A stretch of DNA of 21,055 nt from a virus, in the IMG/VR virus record IMGVR_UViG_3300021131_000063, positions 1 to 21,055 of that record, one strand, 5' to 3'. Below the pieces are notes generated by a model, which was not told the origin of the DNA, made no database searches, and was given only the letters and a program-made list of their open reading frames with translations. Every line of letters starts with the position of its first letter. Within the stretch, counting starts at the first letter, position 1. Positions 1 through 7,448 of the stretch are shown here, piece by piece. The position numbers and the translations under genes are program-made.

Positions 1-42
1 CCCATACGAAATATAAGGACCGGAGTTAGCTGTAATAGACAT
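1..42 (-). CDS. Start of a phage protein of unknown function (3' part beyond window)
   Basis: Only the first 14 codons are inside the window (MSITANSGPYISYG), reading off the left edge. The ATG at 42-40 is preceded by GGAGA about six bases upstream, and it follows the capsid gene stop by 15 nt, so it is the next gene of the head operon. In tailed phages this place after the major capsid gene usually holds a head-completion, connector or other virion protein. With 14 residues no family can be assigned. Confidence 0.6.
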   Translation of the reverse strand, partial: MSITANSGPYISYG

Positions 43-57
43 TTGCTGTCTCCAATC

Positions 58-972
58 TTACGAAGTTGGGAATGAACCGTAGATCGAACGCCAGTTGTAA
101 TAGCCGACCGAATAACGCTCGTAGCCTTTTACCAACAGGTTGTCTGTCGTAAAATCGACTTGCATATCCATTTCGAAAGGAACTCGCTCCATGTACACAA
201 GACCTTTGATGCTGGTCAACAAGAACCATGCATAGTTAGAGGTCAAGAAGTCCATGACCATATAACCTTCAGGCAAGCCGCCTGCGGTCATGAGGATCGC
301 GTTCACATCGTTGTCTGCTGTACCGGGGCGCAACTGGGTCTTGGTCAAGCGGATAGCAACTGGTTCCAAAGCAGGAGGAACAATCAGTTTGCGACCGCGA
401 GCAAAGATCTTAATGCCAGCGATGTCACGGAAGTTCTGACGAATTGCGACCATGCCGTTCAAGAGGGTCGATTCGTTGAGATCAACATCAACGGTCGGCT
501 TGTTGGCAATCGTGGTGCCGTCGATAGGATGCGAGGTGGAGCAGAGAGCAACACCGTCACCGCCGATTGACGCATTGTAGGTCGTCGCAGTGTTCAGAAC
601 GTTAGCAGCGTAGATTTCCTTCGTCTGATGGAAGGACTCAACGAGGCCGAGGTTGGTTGGCTTGAACTGTGCTTTGTACAGGTTATCGTCAATCGCCTTA
701 CGGGTGATCGCGTAACCGAGAGCAATTTCGTTATGCTCTTGGTTGTACACGTAACGCTCGCCAGCAGCGTTGTCAAACTGGGTGTTACCACCTTCAGTCT
801 TCAATTGTGCCAGACCGAGGTAACGCATTTCAGCGGTACGTTCGAGCGCCATGTTCGACTTGGTGATTTCGAACACCTTGTCGTACTGGCTTGGGATTTG
901 TGCGTACTTGCCTTCAACGCCACGGAGACCGGGGAGAAGAAGGTCACGAATTTGACTAAGATTAATAGCCAT
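58..972 (-). CDS. Major capsid protein, Mu gpT-like (HK97 fold)
   Basis: 304 aa. It would form the icosahedral shell of the head. The middle of the protein has the pattern I associate with the Mu gpT-like major head subunit family: an LCSTSHPIDG block (about residues 143-152), then a DLNESTLLNG helix, then a GRKLIVPPALEPVAIRL segment (about 193-209), and a C-terminal beta-rich part ending in a strongly conserved-looking YERYSVGYYNWRSIYGS. The length is in the normal range for HK97-fold capsid proteins (about 280-400). The N-terminus has no obvious cleaved delta domain, which fits a separate scaffold protein upstream in the operon. The start at 972 has AAGGAGT nine bases upstream. It sits immediately after the putative decoration gene. 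The assignment is by sequence pattern and gene order, not by search. Confidence 0.82.
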   Translation of the reverse strand: MAINLSQIRDLLLPGLRGVEGKYAQIPSQYDKVFEITKSNMALERTAEMRYLGLAQLKTEGGNTQFDNAAGERYVYNQEHNEIALGYAITRKAIDDNLYKAQFKPTNLGLVESFHQTKEIYAANVLNTATTYNASIGGDGVALCSTSHPIDGTTIANKPTVDVDLNESTLLNGMVAIRQNFRDIAGIKIFARGRKLIVPPALEPVAIRLTKTQLRPGTADNDVNAILMTAGGLPEGYMVMDFLTSNYAWFLLTSIKGLVYMERVPFEMDMQVDFTTDNLLVKGYERYSVGYYNWRSIYGSFPTS

Positions 973-985
973 TGTGTGTTACTCC

Positions 986-1594
986 TTACAGGCCGGTTGT
1001 GGTGCGGAAGGTCTGGTTATTGAACGCTACAGTGATGTAGTTGTACGGAGTGGTTGTATCCGTGCCGTTCGCGCCGGGAGGGGCGGTAACCAGATTGTAA
1101 ATGCGAAATGCATAGTTCGTGGAAGCGGAAATGTTTGCTTGGTTTGCGTAAGCAATTGACTGACCGCTGAACTGCTGTGCGGAGGTCGGGGAGGTTGTCA
1201 AACCAGCCCAGTCGATGTTTTTACCGACGTTTGACTGCACAACAGCAGAAGAACCACTTGATTGAACTTTAAAGAGAGCCTGCGGGTCAGTAATAACCCA
1301 TGCAGTAATGACGGTTCCGGTAGGAACGGTCGTGCCGCCGGGCCAATAAGGAGACCAAATAACGCGGTTAACGGCTGAAGAGTAATATTCGCAACCGATA
1401 AAGACACCGAGGATCTGGTTTGCACCGACAGTAGCGGCTGTCAAATAGCCGCCGGAGAGAGCAACGGGGTCACCCGTCATGTAGTAGTTAGAATCACCGC
1501 TAGCGATCAACCATTGCGATTGGCCCAAAGAACCTTCACGCCCATCGAGAAAGCCAGCAAGTTGGAAACCATTGGGCGCTGATGTGTTCGCCAT
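986..1594 (-). CDS. Putative head decoration / minor virion protein
   Basis: 202 aa, rich in Ser, Thr, Ala, Gly, Tyr and Asn, with almost no charged residues. It has short beta-prone stretches (GDPVALSGGYLTAATVGANQ, TGTVITAWVITDPQALFKV) and no signal peptide or membrane segment. It lies directly upstream of the major capsid gene (13-nt gap) on the same strand. This is the usual place of head decoration or head-fibre proteins, and composition and place are the only basis for the call. The start ATG at 1594 is preceded by AGGAGCTACCT, a good ribosome binding site. A 158-nt gap with two inverted repeats separates it from the gene before it, so capsid and decoration may have their own transcript or processing point. 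It could also be another virion protein. Confidence 0.6.
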   Translation of the reverse strand: MANTSAPNGFQLAGFLDGREGSLGQSQWLIASGDSNYYMTGDPVALSGGYLTAATVGANQILGVFIGCEYYSSAVNRVIWSPYWPGGTTVPTGTVITAWVITDPQALFKVQSSGSSAVVQSNVGKNIDWAGLTTSPTSAQQFSGQSIAYANQANISASTNYAFRIYNLVTAPPGANGTDTTTPYNYITVAFNNQTFRTTTGL

Positions 1595-1662
1595 AGGTAG
1601 CTCCTGTCTGGAATGATCTTATCTTTTGACAGCGCGTCAGGTTAAGATCAGTCAGCAAAGCC

Positions 1663-1679
1663 CGCTACGGCGCGTAACG
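1663..1679 (-). other. Short stem-loop upstream of the decoration gene
   Basis: In the minus-strand RNA, CGUUACG and CGUAGCG pair over seven bases (one U-G pair) around a CGC loop. No strong U-tract follows, so this is not a convincing terminator. It may be an RNA-processing or attenuation element ahead of the decoration and capsid genes. Confidence 0.3.
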
Positions 1680-1689
1680 GAAGTGAATA

Positions 1690-1721
1690 CGCAGTAAATA
1701 ACACACTCATTATTTACTGCG
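1690..1721. repeat. Perfect 12-bp inverted repeat in the intergenic gap
   Basis: CGCAGTAAATAA (1690-1701) and TTATTTACTGCG (1710-1721) are exact reverse complements around an 8-nt loop. The stem is AT-rich and is not followed by a T-run on either strand, so an operator or an mRNA-processing site is more likely than an intrinsic terminator. It lies between the AT-hook gene and the decoration/capsid pair. Confidence 0.6.
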
Positions 1722-1752
1722 CAAGTGCGTTAAAGGAAAAAATTACTAATTT

Positions 1753-2337
1753 TTAGCCTTTTGGAATTTCCATCGGAATATATTCTTTATTAATTTGAGT
1801 GCGACGTTGGTCACGTTCAAATGTACCCGTTGGAGCCATGCCCAAAGCGCGTTCTTTTTCTTTCACAACGCGGCGAGCCTCCTGCAATTCCAAGAACTTA
1901 GCCCGGTTTGAGATTTCTGCTGGGCGTTCCATCAAAATCATCCCCTCACGAATGATCGGACCCTTATGATTAGCGGGCATCATGTGCGGATGACGGCTAA
2001 CATCAACCGCTTCCCAACCAGCTTGCGCTAATTCTACTTCATATGACCCATCAGTTTGGCCCAAAGTCTCATAACGCTTCCAATTATAATCCCAACCATC
2101 CGGGATATCGCGTGGATCAATGTAAAATTTATCATAAAGCGCCATATCCGTATCCGCGTCGCGGGTTCTGTTACGGATTTGTTCCGCACGAATAGCCGCT
2201 TCGCGAATGCCGCGTGTTACGGGTGCTGCTTTTACTTCAACTGGTTGGTTTTCCACAACATTATCCTCAAAAACAGATGTGTTATCTTCAATTTCTACCT
2301 TGCGGGGACGACCCGGCTTGCGTTTGATGTCATTCAT
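1753..2337 (-). CDS. Phage structural-module protein with N-terminal AT-hook motif
   Basis: 194 aa. The N-terminus MNDIKRKPGRPRKVE holds a canonical AT-hook core (GRPRK, residues about 9-13), a minor-groove DNA-binding motif. It is followed by an acidic linker and then a middle segment rich in Trp and Tyr (KFYIDPRDIPDGWDYNWKRY, about residues 71-90). The C-terminal third is charged and helical. I recognise this as a hypothetical protein found beside capsid genes in many phages, but I know no function. The start codon overlaps the stop of the scaffold-like gene by ATGA (2334-2337), so translation is coupled to it. It could help link DNA and the inside of the head, or be a minor head protein; both are inference. 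Confidence 0.7.
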   Translation of the reverse strand: MNDIKRKPGRPRKVEIEDNTSVFEDNVVENQPVEVKAAPVTRGIREAAIRAEQIRNRTRDADTDMALYDKFYIDPRDIPDGWDYNWKRYETLGQTDGSYEVELAQAGWEAVDVSRHPHMMPANHKGPIIREGMILMERPAEISNRAKFLELQEARRVVKEKERALGMAPTGTFERDQRRTQINKEYIPMEIPKG

Positions 2338-3281
2338 ATCTTCAACTGGCCTTTCTTAGCGTAATGTACCATTGCTTCCGCATATTCTTCATCAGACATG
2401 CCCAATACTTCTTCCGCATATGCCCGCATTTCGGGTGTAAGTGTCACGCGAGTTTGATTTTGACCCATTGTTGGTACACTTCCGCCACGTGCAACAGGCG
2501 CAGCCGTCACAACATTGCGTTGTTTCGGGGCAGTAGCCGTTTCACGAGCCGGTGCATTAAGTTCATTGTCAAGATATTGGAAGTATTGCGGTGTATCCGG
2601 TTGGTAATTGTCAGCAATTGCCTTGTAATGAGCAGCCGCTAACATGTTTTTAGACCGTTGATCCTGCATTAAATGGATGTTTTTACGCAACCACGTTTGC
2701 GATTCAGGCGATAAACGCTGCAATTCAGCTTCAATAGGGTCGTAATTAGTTTGTTCATACGACGGTTGCTGATATTGCGGTTCCGGTCTGGAGCGTTCCA
2801 TTTGGATCCGCTCTTCAAGGGCTTCGCGCCCTTGTTGCAAAGTCGCAAGCTTGCTTTCAACCTGTGCCATTTGACGTTGAAGCTTGGCGGCAGCATGATA
2901 ATCGCCTTGTTCAAGGCGACTCGCATACTCTTTTTCCAACATTTCACCGTCGCGTTCATACGATGCAATAGCATTTACAAATGCGGTGTGTTGAGAATCA
3001 GCCGCCTGCGTTGCATATGTGCGAATTTCGGTTTCTTTTTGATAAAGATTCCGTTCCGCTTCATATTTTTGGCGTTTAATTTCTTCAGCTTCACGCTTTT
3101 TAGCTTCAAGTTCGCGTTTTAACTGTTCAATGCCTTCATCCGCACTTAAAAGGGGAGCCTCCTCCTCCTTTTCCACAGCGTTTACGGGCAATTTTGCGGG
3201 GGTATCCGCGCCAATATCGATCTCTTCGACAACGGGCAACGCTAAGTCAACAATGACTTCTTTAGCTGCTGTATTATCCAT
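2334..3281 (-). CDS. Putative capsid scaffolding protein
   Basis: 315 aa. It would guide capsid assembly and then leave or be degraded. After an acidic, low-complexity N-terminus (about 1-48), residues about 48-165 are an almost unbroken charged coiled coil (EQLKRELEAKKREAEEIK and onward, very rich in Glu, Lys, Gln, Arg). A Gln/Pro/Tyr-rich stretch follows, then a C-terminal helical tail with TPEMRAYAEEVLGMSDEEYA. A long coiled coil, high charge, no enzyme motif and a position between portal and capsid genes are the usual signs of scaffold proteins. AAGGTGATAC precedes the ATG at 3281. No protease gene is seen between portal and capsid. It could instead be a head protein of another kind. Confidence 0.68.
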   Translation of the reverse strand: MDNTAAKEVIVDLALPVVEEIDIGADTPAKLPVNAVEKEEEAPLLSADEGIEQLKRELEAKKREAEEIKRQKYEAERNLYQKETEIRTYATQAADSQHTAFVNAIASYERDGEMLEKEYASRLEQGDYHAAAKLQRQMAQVESKLATLQQGREALEERIQMERSRPEPQYQQPSYEQTNYDPIEAELQRLSPESQTWLRKNIHLMQDQRSKNMLAAAHYKAIADNYQPDTPQYFQYLDNELNAPARETATAPKQRNVVTAAPVARGGSVPTMGQNQTRVTLTPEMRAYAEEVLGMSDEEYAEAMVHYAKKGQLKI

Positions 3282-3289
3282 GTATCACC

Positions 3290-3682
3290 TTAAAAAACTA
3301 CGTCTGGAGATTCAATGCGAAGGCGAACTTGGACATCTTGCACCATACGGCAAAGCACACCGTTAATCATGACCTGCCATCCGTCCGACGGACGAATTAC
3401 AACCCAATCACCAACGTTCACGTTTTGTCCTTGGAAAGAGGTATTCGCGTCATCAACAAAAGCCTGAACGCCTTTTTTCAAAACAAGGCCAGCTTTTCCC
3501 TGATATTCGTCTTCTTTGCGCGAATCATCTGTTAAATAAATACCGGATTTGGTTTTTTCCGGTCGCTTGTACACTGCTACAAGCACCCAATTAAAGAAAA
3601 TATCTACTTTAGAAAGGTCACCGATAGCGTTACCGATTTGTTCACGCGGGTCTCCCACGTGTTCCATTTTCATATACGTCAT
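3290..3682 (-). CDS. GroES-like co-chaperonin (Cpn10 fold)
   Basis: 130 aa, longer than cellular GroES (about 97). The core VLVAVYKRPEKTKSGIYLTD (about residues 33-52), then GKAGLVLKKG (62-71) and NVGDWVVIRPSDG (89-101), follows the Cpn10 strand order. In GroES the mobile loop carries a Gly-Ile-Val-Leu hydrophobic tripeptide that docks on GroEL; here the same place reads SGIYLTD. Extra residues are an N-terminal stretch of about 24 aa and a C-terminal extension. Phage relatives in function are T4 gp31 and similar proteins, which replace or modify host GroES for capsid folding. It sits between the scaffold-like gene and the portal side of the head operon, which supports a role in capsid folding. 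AGGATAC precedes the ATG at 3682; a second in-frame ATG lies three codons on. Confidence 0.72.
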   Translation of the reverse strand: MTYMKMEHVGDPREQIGNAIGDLSKVDIFFNWVLVAVYKRPEKTKSGIYLTDDSRKEDEYQGKAGLVLKKGVQAFVDDANTSFQGQNVNVGDWVVIRPSDGWQVMINGVLCRMVQDVQVRLRIESPDVVF

Positions 3683-3690
3683 ATTGTATC

Positions 3691-3903
3691 CTATCTCGCG
3701 TTGTTGTTGTCGCCGATTAACTTTTCGTTAATCTCATGCGCCCAGATAAGTGTGTCAGAAATCGCTTTTAGATATCCGACGGCGTTTTTGTATTCCTCTA
3801 GTGTTGCATAAGACCCGCTTAGGATGAATTCCGCCCGGGTCAACTTTTCCTCATTCAGTCGTTCACGCAGCTTGCGATAGAACAACAAGTCAAAACTATT
3901 CAC
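3691..3903 (-). CDS. Small helical protein of the head module, unknown function
   Basis: 70 aa, mostly alpha-helical by composition, with charged N-terminal and middle parts (RKLRERLNEEKLTRAEFILS) and a Gly/Tyr/Leu/Ile middle. No Cys, no membrane segment, no known motif. AAGGAGG stands seven bases before the ATG at 3903, one of the best ribosome binding sites in the window, so this small gene is very likely expressed well. It follows the 442-aa gene stop by nine nt and ends nine nt before the GroES-like gene start. Small proteins of this kind are common between portal and scaffold genes, but I do not recognise a function. Confidence 0.72.
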   Translation of the reverse strand: MNSFDLLFYRKLRERLNEEKLTRAEFILSGSYATLEEYKNAVGYLKAISDTLIWAHEINEKLIGDNNNAR

Positions 3904-3912
3904 TGCACCTCC

Positions 3913-5241
3913 TTATTTTGCAAGAGGCCATTTCCGTTTTTCTAAACGGCCAAGGCCGGAACCAGAACCATAGTCATGCTCTTGATGTGCTGGCATAGAA
4001 GCCTGTGGGGCTTTGCCGCCAACACGACCACCCGACTTGCGCATCGGGGGTGTGGGAGCCGTCATACCGGGCTTCCCAACATTCATAGCTGGGCCTGCGC
4101 CCAAACCACCGCCAGCACCAGCCATGCCCGCGCCCGGAGGCATTGCACCCGGAGGAGGACCGCCGGGAGGAGGACCACCAGCGCCGCCCGCAAGGGCAGC
4201 AGCAAGCTGTGGGGGAATAGCGGGAGCGCCAGCCATAGGCATAGGAGCCTGCCCGCGAGCCTGCTTACCACCGGCATCTACAATAAGATTAATCGTGGTT
4301 CTACCACCGGCTTTGCGATGTGCTCTGCCACCTTTTTTCATTTCATCTTTAGGCATGTTGGAGCCAGCGGGTATTCGCGCTCCCACAGCAGGCATACCAG
4401 ACATTTTATCCGCTGCACGTTCAATGTTTCTAGAGCGATTTGCCATTTTACTCATTGCGTCCATTTTTTGATCGGCAGGCAAATCATCATAATGGAATGC
4501 GCGTCTCATATTATCGCGATGAGCGTTAGAAACATATTTAGATAAAGCGCCACCCGACAATTTATGAGGACGTTCAGCTTTACCGCCCCAGCATTTTTCT
4601 TCGCGGTGCTTAAGCGCTTCGCCCTTAACCATTGATTTAATAAGTTTTTTATCAGCGGCTACGTCTTCATGCTTGTGGACGGCCCCACCTTTTTTGTGGG
4701 GCATGCCTATACCACCAATTGCGGGGGGAGCATATGGAAGGCCAGCTTTCTTTTTACGCATCGCAAGTGCTGCTACGCGTTTTTTGCGAAGCATGGGGTT
4801 CAGACCAGTCAAACCACCAGATGCAAAACCTGTTTCTTTTGCGGATTGTTCAAATTTACGGGTCGCATCACGCAAAGTATCTTCGTTATGCGCACTATCC
4901 ATACCGTAATCAGAAGCTTCATTTACCGCCTTTTGACGGGATTTTTCGTACTGGGTATGTTCGCTGCGAAGTCCACCGCCGACTTCCTTTTTAGCGCGAG
5001 GCTTGTGACCCAAATGGTGTTTGGCGGCTTTGCCTTCAGCATGAGCCACCTTACCCCCGCGTCTAAAACGCTGTTTACCAACGGGCTGCAAACCAGAATT
5101 TTCGTCCGTCGTCAGAAGCGGAACGCCGTCATAAGGATGCGTATCATCAAAATGTTTCGCGGTTTTATGAGGTTTATCAACGCCCATGCTTTTTAATTTT
5201 TCATGGCGAGACTGTTTTGCTTCATGCTTGTAGTGTGACAT
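3913..5241 (-). CDS. Basic, Gly/Pro/His-rich low-complexity phage protein
   Basis: 442 aa. The N-terminal half is very basic and rich in His and Lys (MSHYKHEAKQSRHEKLKSMG). A short basic GG motif recurs: RRGGKVAHAEGK, KKGGAVHKHE, KKGGRAHRKAGGR and KSGGRVGGKA. Residues about 330-395 are a Gly/Pro/Ala/Met-rich tract. No enzyme motif, signal or membrane segment is visible. I recognise the type from marine and environmental phages, where proteins with repeated K-K-G-G-R motifs lie next to portal genes; no function is known to me. Packaging with DNA inside the head, or binding nucleic acid, would fit the charge, but that is inference. The low-complexity tract gives long open frames on the other strand, which are shadows. 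Confidence 0.72.
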   Translation of the reverse strand: MSHYKHEAKQSRHEKLKSMGVDKPHKTAKHFDDTHPYDGVPLLTTDENSGLQPVGKQRFRRGGKVAHAEGKAAKHHLGHKPRAKKEVGGGLRSEHTQYEKSRQKAVNEASDYGMDSAHNEDTLRDATRKFEQSAKETGFASGGLTGLNPMLRKKRVAALAMRKKKAGLPYAPPAIGGIGMPHKKGGAVHKHEDVAADKKLIKSMVKGEALKHREEKCWGGKAERPHKLSGGALSKYVSNAHRDNMRRAFHYDDLPADQKMDAMSKMANRSRNIERAADKMSGMPAVGARIPAGSNMPKDEMKKGGRAHRKAGGRTTINLIVDAGGKQARGQAPMPMAGAPAIPPQLAAALAGGAGGPPPGGPPPGAMPPGAGMAGAGGGLGAGPAMNVGKPGMTAPTPPMRKSGGRVGGKAPQASMPAHQEHDYGSGSGLGRLEKRKWPLAK

Positions 5242-5300
5242 TCTGGTTCTCCACGGTGGATTTTCGCACCATAAACTAATTTTTTAACCCTGCCAATGGC

Positions 5301-7445
5301 CTATACGTTAGGATTTTGCTTCAAATTTTGCATGTCTGGCTCAATAACATTTTCAGCGATATGAGCGCTTTCGGGATGGACAGCAATTTCGCGAGCAAGC
5401 TGATACAACGCAATTTGTTCTTTACTTTCACGGTCCGCAGCGCGATTTTGCGCTTCAGTTTGCGCGGATACCGCCTTAACTTTGACTTCCGCAATTTTCG
5501 CTTGCGAATCCATCATCTTCGCCTGCGCCATAACCATCGCGGGGTCTTGCATTGGATCCGGCGGCTGTTGCGGAGCAAACAAGGTCTTAGCGTCCTCAAT
5601 ACCCAACATCGTCAATACACGTTCATCAACCGCTTGCGCGTTGTACAGAGTGGGGTTAGCCGCCTGAAGCTGCTTCAAAGCCATAGCTTTTTGGATGCGG
5701 GCGGTTTGAGATGGGGTGTTGGGATCCGCAGCGGGCACCAAATTAGCGTTATCAAGTGCTTTTGTCAGAATTGATTCCGACCAAGTTCCAACAGGGAACT
5801 TGTTATCACGCCAGAAGCTTTCCGGATCTTCTTTAAAGAGGTCACGAAGCAACGCAAATTCACGAGCCTGCGCGTTATGCATCCGCTTGTGAACGGATGA
5901 CATAACTTTTTGAGCCTGTTCAATCAAAGCAATTGTTGTGCCAACTGGCGCTTCCGTATTCCCCTCACCGACTTTCATTTCGGCGGTCCCGCCCAAACGT
6001 TGACCTGATTGATCAATCAATTCAAGGAGTTGCAAAAACGCTCCATCCACGCCACGGTACGGAAGATTAGAAACAATATTTTGAATTGGCTGTCCGCCGG
6101 TCTCAATTCCCACGCCAGAACCGGGCGCAACGCGGAATTCGTTTGTTAATTGGCGACCCGCTTGTTTTGCGTAAATAAATCCGGGAAAGTTTGCGAACAT
6201 CCCGTTGTCGATGCACAACCGCCAACCGGCGGTCAACGCCATAGTTGAATTACCGAGTAAATGAAGTAAGCCAAAGCCATAAAAACCAATACCGGGTACG
6301 AAGATGTACTCGACAAACACCCCTTTACGCAGGAAATTATCATCACCTTGTCTCCACCACCGCCGGATCTCTAAAATTTCGCGGCTCGTTTTGTCAATTG
6401 TGACCCGATAAGGGAGGCGAAGGCCCGTAATATTCCCATCAGCATCTTCGTGTTCATACCCCGGAATGTCTAACTCACAATAACATTCGTATACGTCACG
6501 CAATTCGTTTTCAAGGTTGGATGTTTGAGTCGGCTTAATCCCTTGAATATCATCAATTTTTTCATCAACGACGTTCTTTTTTGTGGGGCCAGCATCTGAC
6601 AAAGCAACAGCGCGGTATACACCCAACAACTGCATGCGTTTCATGACCGAAGGTTGCATTTTGATGTGATGCGTAACGCGTTGCGCAGATTCAATGTTTG
6701 TTTCCGCGTTGGAAACAATAACATCTTTTACATCCACAAACTCGGATACGGGCCGCCGACGTATCGGGCAGTGATACACTTTCTTAAACGCGGTCCCGCA
6801 GAACCCAAGGGAGAAAAACATACGTTCCGTATCGGGGTAATATTCCTTGGCGGTATCCGTTAAATAATGGTTAAAATCCATTTCCAACGCAAGCGCTTCA
6901 ACTTCAACCGCTTGGTTTTGATACCCGTCATTCCTAACCTTTACGGGGCCAGCCGCCGGTAACATTTCACCTTGCGCGTTCGCTTGAAACCGCACAATAG
7001 CTTCCAAAAGAAGGGGATGTTTGACGGTCGCTTGACCCTCAACTGACGTAGACCCATCCGCCGAATTGGATTTTGGGGATTCAATTTTAGTGCCAAGTAG
7101 TTCCAAGCCCATAACCATTTGCTGAAGGTATTCGGCTCTAGATTGTTCGTCTTGTTCAATCAAACGCAACAATTCGTTGGAAATTTGGCCTAAAGCGGAC
7201 CCATCAAGGTCCATCGCAATGTTTTCGTTAAAATCTTCTTCAGACTTTTTTTGCGGGTTTGCCATTTGACCAATGTTAATGGTCACGGATCCGTCCGCGT
7301 TCTCGACTTTGATGTAACCCTTATCCATATCGATTTTGGGTTCAATGTCCCCACTACCCTCAAGAATAACATCCATAGGGTCATAATCGTCGTATGTTTT
7401 GCCGGATACGGGGTTCTGGCGAAGATTAAAAGGGGCGAGAGCCAT
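5301..7445 (-). CDS. Portal protein (P22-like)
   Basis: 714 aa, close to the 725 aa of P22 portal. Twelve copies would form the ring at the unique vertex through which DNA enters and leaves. The core segment YPDTERMFFSLGFCGTAFKK (about residues 200-219), followed by a VDVKDVIVSNAETNIESAQR segment, matches the order typical of P22-type portals. Later come GGQPIQNIVSNLPYRGVDG (about 440-460) and a GGTAEMKVGEGNTEAPVGTT segment, where a helix follows that would line the channel. The C-terminal 100 residues (PPDPMQDPAMVMAQAKMMDS and on) are a long charged helix, as in the portal barrel or stalk. It lies three nt after the large terminase gene, the classical order. The ribosome binding site is weak. 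Confidence 0.9.
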   Translation of the reverse strand: MALAPFNLRQNPVSGKTYDDYDPMDVILEGSGDIEPKIDMDKGYIKVENADGSVTINIGQMANPQKKSEEDFNENIAMDLDGSALGQISNELLRLIEQDEQSRAEYLQQMVMGLELLGTKIESPKSNSADGSTSVEGQATVKHPLLLEAIVRFQANAQGEMLPAAGPVKVRNDGYQNQAVEVEALALEMDFNHYLTDTAKEYYPDTERMFFSLGFCGTAFKKVYHCPIRRRPVSEFVDVKDVIVSNAETNIESAQRVTHHIKMQPSVMKRMQLLGVYRAVALSDAGPTKKNVVDEKIDDIQGIKPTQTSNLENELRDVYECYCELDIPGYEHEDADGNITGLRLPYRVTIDKTSREILEIRRWWRQGDDNFLRKGVFVEYIFVPGIGFYGFGLLHLLGNSTMALTAGWRLCIDNGMFANFPGFIYAKQAGRQLTNEFRVAPGSGVGIETGGQPIQNIVSNLPYRGVDGAFLQLLELIDQSGQRLGGTAEMKVGEGNTEAPVGTTIALIEQAQKVMSSVHKRMHNAQAREFALLRDLFKEDPESFWRDNKFPVGTWSESILTKALDNANLVPAADPNTPSQTARIQKAMALKQLQAANPTLYNAQAVDERVLTMLGIEDAKTLFAPQQPPDPMQDPAMVMAQAKMMDSQAKIAEVKVKAVSAQTEAQNRAADRESKEQIALYQLAREIAVHPESAHIAENVIEPDMQNLKQNPNV

Positions 7446-7448
7446 GTG

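Noticed and set aside
3976-4545. Long plus-strand open frames opposite the 442-aa protein
   Set aside because: They mirror the low-complexity Gly/Pro/Ala and Lys/His tracts of the real gene; composition is artificial and no start signal is seen.
4669-5196. 175-aa plus-strand open frame, rich in Phe and Cys
   Set aside because: It is the antisense of the basic Lys-rich half of the 442-aa gene; Phe-rich sequence is the expected mirror of Lys codons.
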